DNA from: Winogradskya humida
Lineage (GTDB): Bacteria > Actinomycetota > Actinomycetes > Mycobacteriales > Micromonosporaceae
Length of the DNA: 64,000 nt
Direction: 5' to 3'
Assembly (NCBI RefSeq): GCF_016862215.1
Contig: NZ_BOMN01000087.1
Coordinates: forward strand, 186,001 to 250,000
In this document: piece after piece, positions 59,528-64,000 of the stretch
Layout: the number at the start of each line of letters is the position of its first letter
Position numbering within the stretch: position 1 is the first letter of the stretch
The notes under the pieces: generated by a model
Database searches by the model: none
Told to the model about the DNA's origin: nothing
What the model saw: the letters and a program-made list of their open reading frames with translations, nothing else
Translations under genes and position numbers: made by a program

Positions 59528-60649
59528 ATGGCAGATGTGGTGGTGCTCGGGGCAGGGGCCGCGGGCCTGGCAGTGGCGGCTCAGCTCAAGGCGCGTGGGG
59601 TGGACGCCGTGGTGCTCGAGCGGGGGCCGGGCGTGGCCACCAGCTGGCGAGGACGCTACGACCGGCTGAAGCTGCACACCGTACGGCGGCTGTCCGGTCT
59701 TCCCGGTTCTGCCATTCCGCGGGGGTACGGGCGATGGGTGCGCCGTGACGACCTCGTGCGTTACCTGGAGGCGTACGCGCAGCGGTTCGGGCTCGACGTG
59801 CGGACCGGAACGGCCGTGGAGCGGATCAAGCCCGGTGCTGACGGGTGGTCGCTGCGGCTCGCGGACGGATCCGAGGAGCCGGCGCAGACCGTGATCGTCG
59901 CGACGGGTTATCTGCACACGCCGGAAGTGCCGCCGTGGCCCGGGCTGGAGACGTGGCCGGGCGAGCTGATCCACTCGGCGGCGTACCGCAACGCCGAGCC
60001 GTTCCGCGGTAAGGACGTGCTGGTCGTCGGGCCGGGCAACAGCGGCGCCGAGATCGCCACGGACCTGGCCGAGGGCGGTGCCGCCGCGGTGCGGCTCGCG
60101 ATCCGCACGCCGCCGCACATCGTGCGCCGGACGACCGCGGGCTGGCCGGCGCAGCTGAACGGCGTGCTGCTGGGCTGGCTGCCCGAACGGGTCTTCAACG
60201 CGGTGGCCGCCGCGACCGCGCGGATGGAGATCCCGGACCTGCGGAAGTACGGCATCGGGCGCCCGGCCGCGGGCCTCAAGACCCGGCTGCGCACCGGGCG
60301 ATACGTGCCGCTGCAGGACGTCGGCATCGTCCGTGACGTCGTGGCGGGCCGCGTGCTGCCGGTCGCCGCCGTGCAGGGCTTCGACAGGATCTCGGTGCTG
60401 CTGGCGGACGGCACGAGTGTGCAGCCGGACGTGGTCGTCGCCGCCACCGGCTACGGCACCGGGCTTCGCGAGCTGTTCGAGGACCCGTCGCTGGTCGACG
60501 AGACCGGCGTGCCGCTCGTGCACGGTGGCGCGCCCGCACGGCCGGGGCTGTATTTCATCGGGTACGACGTGACGCTCGGCGGGATGCTCCGCCAGGCGGC
60601 GATCGAGTCCCGCCGCGTCGCCCGTACCGTGAGCCGGCTGCGGAAGTAG
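59528..60649 (+). CDS. Flavin-containing monooxygenase-like protein
   Basis: A 373-residue FAD/NADPH protein. GAGAAGLAVAAQLKARGVDA binds FAD, VIVATGYLHTPEVP follows, GPGNSGAEIATDLAEGG binds NADPH, and VVVAATGYGTGLRELF is the ATG-type motif of this family. Oxygenates N, S or carbonyl carbon in relatives; substrate unknown. ATG at 59528 is chosen from the family start, but no ribosome site is clear. It may be leaderless or start at an upstream GTG/TTG. Confidence 0.87.
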   Translation: MADVVVLGAGAAGLAVAAQLKARGVDAVVLERGPGVATSWRGRYDRLKLHTVRRLSGLPGSAIPRGYGRWVRRDDLVRYLEAYAQRFGLDVRTGTAVERIKPGADGWSLRLADGSEEPAQTVIVATGYLHTPEVPPWPGLETWPGELIHSAAYRNAEPFRGKDVLVVGPGNSGAEIATDLAEGGAAAVRLAIRTPPHIVRRTTAGWPAQLNGVLLGWLPERVFNAVAAATARMEIPDLRKYGIGRPAAGLKTRLRTGRYVPLQDVGIVRDVVAGRVLPVAAVQGFDRISVLLADGTSVQPDVVVAATGYGTGLRELFEDPSLVDETGVPLVHGGAPARPGLYFIGYDVTLGGMLRQAAIESRRVARTVSRLRK

Positions 60650-60746
60650 CGGACCGTTGCATCGACTCGTGTCAGGGCCGGAGCCCGGGTGACAGCATCG
60701 GCGGCCATCGTCCCGGCCGGGGCTGGTGGCGCCACATACTTCGGTC

Positions 60747-61721
60747 ATGAAGATCGTGGCAGCGGGTGTGGTGGCGGTCCTGGTCGTGGGGGTCGCCGGA
60801 TGCGCGAACGGCAGCCCGGCAGCCCCTGATCCGGCTGTGGCCGCCGCCCCCGGATTTCCGGCGCAGGCCGCACTCGCGGTGCTCGCCGCCTTCGATCAGG
60901 CGGACTCGGTGGCGTCGGCGGCGGCTGATCCGGCCGGGTTGAAGGCGCAGGAGGTCCCGCCCTCGCTGGACGTCAGTCTTGCCGCTGCTCACCGGGCCAC
61001 CCTCGCGAAGCGAACTCCACCCTCCTTCGTGCACACCCAGCCCGGGTTCGCCGTACCGGCGGGAGACGCGTCCTGTTTCCTGGTCGTGGCGTCGCTGAAG
61101 GTGACCGGCACCGAACTGCCGCTCTCCGATGTCACCCAGTTCGTCCGGCAGGAGGGCGGCGGCTGGAAGGCGAGCCACAACGTGGGCGTCGGGCAGAGCG
61201 GGGTCGCCCAGGCCCGGACGCTCGCCGGGAGCACGGCGTTGCCGAGCACCACCGCCCTCGACGACGTGCGGCGCAAGGATCTCGAGGCGGAGGTCTTCGC
61301 CCGGACCACCGCAGCGGGCAGCCCGAACCTCTCGGTACTGGCGACCAGCAACCTGCTCGACCGCCAGTTCGCCGCGGGGTGGGAGGTCTACCAGCAGCAG
61401 CTCGGCGGTGCCGGGATGACCGCCGCGCGGGAGTTGCGCGAGGCGCAGTGGTCGCAGTGCGCCGCGCGTACCGATGCGGGGGTCTTCGCGTTTCTCACTC
61501 TCCGCGCCGCGGACACCGTCTCCGGGAGCAAGGGCAAGCCGGCCGTGCTGGCGCCGCAGAGTCCCGACCTTGCCGGGCTGGGCCGGACCGGGCCGGTCAG
61601 CGCTTCCCGCATCGTCATCTCGCGGGTGCAGGTGTTCCTGCTCTTCGTGCCCGCCGCCGCTGGGCAGCCGGCCACGTTGCTGGGCCTGACCGACGCGCCC
61701 ACCGCCCTCAGCACGAGTTGA
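60747..61721 (+). CDS. Putative lipoprotein of unknown function
   Basis: A 324-residue exported lipoprotein: signal AAGVVAVLVVGVAGC with lipobox VAGC (Cys at residue 19), then a low-complexity Ala/Pro linker and two similar-looking halves. Features include FLVVASLKVTGTELPLSD and RVQVFLLFVPAAAGQPATLL. No family recognised. Stands between the flavoprotein and the TOMM gene, with about 100 bp on either side. Confidence 0.75.
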   Translation: MKIVAAGVVAVLVVGVAGCANGSPAAPDPAVAAAPGFPAQAALAVLAAFDQADSVASAAADPAGLKAQEVPPSLDVSLAAAHRATLAKRTPPSFVHTQPGFAVPAGDASCFLVVASLKVTGTELPLSDVTQFVRQEGGGWKASHNVGVGQSGVAQARTLAGSTALPSTTALDDVRRKDLEAEVFARTTAAGSPNLSVLATSNLLDRQFAAGWEVYQQQLGGAGMTAARELREAQWSQCAARTDAGVFAFLTLRAADTVSGSKGKPAVLAPQSPDLAGLGRTGPVSASRIVISRVQVFLLFVPAAAGQPATLLGLTDAPTALSTS

Positions 61722-61826
61722 CGGACGCTCCGCCGCGGGGCCGAGGACGGCTGAATGTCATGCCATTCGCGGATCGCGGCCCGAGGTCTGTCCACAATGA
61801 ACGCCCCGGGGAGAGGAAGAGAGCCG

Positions 61827-64000
61827 ATGCGGCTTCCAAGGGTCCGAGCGGATCATCTGCCGGTCCGGCTGGCCGGCCCGGCGGGTGACTACCTCGTCGT
61901 GGTGGGCGAGACGCGGCATCTGCTGGTGGAGGACCCGATCGCGGCCGAACTGGCCGGCCTGCTCGACGGTGCGACGGAGACCACGCAGCTCGTCGAGGCA
62001 CTGGCCGGCCGATATCCGCGACGTGACGTGGCGGCGGCGCTGCGCAGGCTGATCCGGCTCGGGCTGGTTGCCGACGGCGCCACCACCGCACCGGTCGAGG
62101 TCGCCGCCGCGTGGGATGCCCGGGGTGTCGACCCGGACGCGGCCCAGCAGTCCTGGGACGTCTCCCTCGTGGATGCCGGAGCCCCTGATTTCGCGCTGGT
62201 CGAGAGCAACCTGCTGGGACTCGGCGTGAAGGTCACGCAGGCCGCCGGGCCGATCGTGGTCGTCGCCGCCGGTCTCACCGATGGGCGCCTCGACGCCTTC
62301 AACCGGGCCCGGCTCGCCGACGGGCAGGGCTGGACGCTGATGCGTCCGCACGGGTCCACCCTGCTGCTCGGCCCGCACTTCCTTCCCGGGGAGACGGGCT
62401 GCTGGGACTGCCTGCGGGTGCGGTGGACGGAGAACACGCCGGTCATCGCGTACCTGGACAGCCTGCGCCCGCTGGAGCCCCCGGCCGACCCGGCCAGGGC
62501 GAGCATCCCGGCGACCGTGGCGATCGCGGCCGGGATGCTCGCCGCCGAGCTGCCGGTCCTGGCGATGACCGGGCGGTCGCCGCGGCTGACCGGGCGGCTC
62601 GTCACCTTCGACACCGTCACGCTCACCGGGGAGGGCCATGATCTGGTCCGGCAGCCGCACTGCCCGTCCTGCGGCAGCCCGCCGGAGCCGGGTGGCCGGA
62701 TCGTCCTGGAACCCACCCCGGTGGTGGTGTCGGCGGACGGCGGCTCCCGGTCGACCGGCGCCGAGGAGATGTATCGGCGCCTTGCCCACCATGTGGACCG
62801 CTGTCTGGGGGTGGTGACCCGGCTCGAACCGATGGAGGACTACCGCAACGGGCTCACCTACAGCTTCGGGGCCGGGCACAACTTCGCGCTGGCCCGGGGG
62901 CCGGCGATGCTGCGGACCAACCTGCGCGGACTCTCCGGGGGCAAGGGGCGCACCGAGGTGCAGGCGAAGGTGTCCGCCATCGGGGAAGCGGTCGAGCGCT
63001 ACTGCGGGGTCTGGCGCGGTGATCGTACGACGGAGAACGCCGCCTGGCCGGACCTGCCCGGTGCCGTGCCCCCGCGCGACCTGCTGCTCTTCTCCGATGC
63101 CCAGTACGCCGCCCGCGAACAGCGGGGCCATTTCCATCGAGTGCCCCGGCAGCTCGCCGACGACCAGCCGATCGAGTGGACTCTTGCCTGGTCGCTCACC
63201 CACGACGAACCGCGGCACCTGCCCGCCGCCTACTGCTGGTACGGCCACCCGGACCTGACCCGCCTCGACGTCTGCGGCGCCGACTCCAACGGTTGCGCGG
63301 CCGGTGCGACGCTGCCCGAGGCGATCTCGCAGGGCTTCTGCGAGCTCGTCGAGCGCGACAGCGTGGCACTGTGGTGGTATCACCGGTCACGGATGCCCGG
63401 GGTGGATCTCGCCTCGTTCGAGGATCCGTGGATCGACGGGCTCACCGGGTTCTACCGGCGCGAGCTGGGGCGGGCGCTGTGGGCGCTCGACCTGACCGCG
63501 GATCTGGGCATCCCGGCCTTCGCCGCGATCTCCCCGCGGCTGGACCGGGCGGTGGAGGACGTCCTGGTCGGGTTCGGGGCTCACCCGGACCCCGCCGTCG
63601 CGCTCGGCCGGGCGCTCGCCGAGGTCAACCAGTTCCTGCCGATGGTGGCCCGCTCGTCCGGCGGGCGGACCCGGTACGCCGTCCAGGACCGGGAGACCCT
63701 CGACTGGTTCACCACCGTACGCGTCGCCGACCAGCCCTGGCTGCGGCCGTCGGACGCCCCGATGACCACCGCCACGACCCATGCCGACCTGTCCAGCGGT
63801 GACGCCGCCGCGGACGTGAAGCGCTTCGTCGATCTCGCCGCAGGTGCCGGGCTCGACGTCATCGTGCTCGACCAGTCCCGGCCCGACCTGGAACTCAGCG
63901 TGGCCCGCGTGGTCGTGCCCGGGTTGCGGCACTTCTGGCGGCGGCTGGGGCCGGGGCGGCTGTGGGACGTCCCCGTCCGGCTCGGGCGTACGGGGCCGGC
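61827..64000 (+). CDS. Fused TOMM cyclodehydratase (leader-binding/zinc plus YcaO), C-terminus cut off
   Basis: An open frame of at least 724 codons running off the window. Residues about 1-320 form the E1-like leader-peptide-binding part (C protein), with a zinc tetrad C192-x2-C195 (GCWDCLR) and C279-x2-C282 (HCPSCG). Residues about 345-724 are YcaO: SFGAGHNFALARGPA, GGKGRTEVQAKVSAIGEAVE with the first ATP residues (near 371-390) and ELVERDSVALWWYHR (from 506) with the second. Fused C-D enzymes make azolines from Cys/Ser/Thr in RiPP precursors, using ATP. ATG at 61827 follows GAGAGGAAG; ATG 61797 is an alternative. Precursor, dehydrogenase and protease genes should lie to the right. Confidence 0.9.
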   Translation, partial: MRLPRVRADHLPVRLAGPAGDYLVVVGETRHLLVEDPIAAELAGLLDGATETTQLVEALAGRYPRRDVAAALRRLIRLGLVADGATTAPVEVAAAWDARGVDPDAAQQSWDVSLVDAGAPDFALVESNLLGLGVKVTQAAGPIVVVAAGLTDGRLDAFNRARLADGQGWTLMRPHGSTLLLGPHFLPGETGCWDCLRVRWTENTPVIAYLDSLRPLEPPADPARASIPATVAIAAGMLAAELPVLAMTGRSPRLTGRLVTFDTVTLTGEGHDLVRQPHCPSCGSPPEPGGRIVLEPTPVVVSADGGSRSTGAEEMYRRLAHHVDRCLGVVTRLEPMEDYRNGLTYSFGAGHNFALARGPAMLRTNLRGLSGGKGRTEVQAKVSAIGEAVERYCGVWRGDRTTENAAWPDLPGAVPPRDLLLFSDAQYAAREQRGHFHRVPRQLADDQPIEWTLAWSLTHDEPRHLPAAYCWYGHPDLTRLDVCGADSNGCAAGATLPEAISQGFCELVERDSVALWWYHRSRMPGVDLASFEDPWIDGLTGFYRRELGRALWALDLTADLGIPAFAAISPRLDRAVEDVLVGFGAHPDPAVALGRALAEVNQFLPMVARSSGGRTRYAVQDRETLDWFTTVRVADQPWLRPSDAPMTTATTHADLSSGDAAADVKRFVDLAAGAGLDVIVLDQSRPDLELSVARVVVPGLRHFWRRLGPGRLWDVPVRLGRTGP

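Noticed and set aside
61758..63383. 541-codon reverse reading frame under the TOMM gene
   Set aside because: The forward frame has zinc and YcaO motifs; the reverse product is Arg/Gly/Pro-rich without family features.
1..64000. CRISPR arrays, transposases, phage genes, rRNA
   Set aside because: No regularly spaced repeats, no transposase motifs with terminal repeats and no rRNA-like sequence were noticed on either strand by eye.

Overview
The window is very GC-rich DNA (about 70% by eye) with many GTG and TTG starts, tightly packed genes and frequent ATGA/GTGA/TTGA stop-start overlaps. These traits, with secreted GH11 and GH5 glycosidases carrying CBM2 domains, a SigK/RskA/fasciclin set, DUF1501/DUF1800 proteins, Tat-secreted enzymes and a CebR-type operator, point to a saprophytic actinomycete chromosome. 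A Micromonosporaceae member such as Actinoplanes is my best guess. No rRNA, intact tRNA, CRISPR array, transposase or phage gene was seen.

1-15.5 kb: a secreted-protein fragment, an unknown protein, a GH11 xylanase with three palindromes upstream, a three-gene signalling operon (CHASE histidine kinase, RsbW-like ATPase, PAS-GAF histidine kinase; no response regulator), a DUF1501/DUF1800 pair, a HEAT-GT4 fusion coupled to a GT1-type glycosyltransferase, an ECF sigma/anti-sigma/fasciclin set and a lysozyme-like exported protein. 15.1-31 kb: accessory redox metabolism with short-chain dehydrogenases, two aldo/keto reductases, TetR/XRE/HxlR regulators, a frameshifted VOC gene, a CNMP-thioredoxin-reductase-like flavoprotein without redox cysteines, and a five-gene operon (hydrolase, crotonase, hydrolase, MFS pump, aldo/keto reductase). 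Many promoters here carry clear palindromic operators. 31-45 kb: Tat amidohydrolase with TetR, GH5 cellulase with a CebR box, MarR facing a short-chain dehydrogenase that has lost its catalytic centre, a methyltransferase with a zinc ribbon, a zinc-free quinone oxidoreductase with a cupin, a 1196-residue subtilase and an exported alpha/beta hydrolase with an EF-hand insertion.

45.2-59 kb looks like a compact biosynthetic cluster without PKS or NRPS genes. Class II DAHP synthase would feed the shikimate pathway. MetK, a PfkB kinase (candidate adenosine kinase) and MetF would supply and recycle SAM for an O-methyltransferase. An AMP-forming acid ligase, an ABM-family monooxygenase, two VOC-like proteins, an 84-residue orphan protein and a PheA/TfdB-type FAD hydroxylase would tailor an aromatic acid. 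A 14-TM MFS pump would export the product, and two LysR regulators could control the set. The product is unknown.

59.5-64 kb: an FMO-like flavoprotein, a lipoprotein and, running off the right end, a fused TOMM cyclodehydratase (leader-binding/zinc domain plus YcaO). The last gene signals a RiPP azoline cluster continuing beyond the window.
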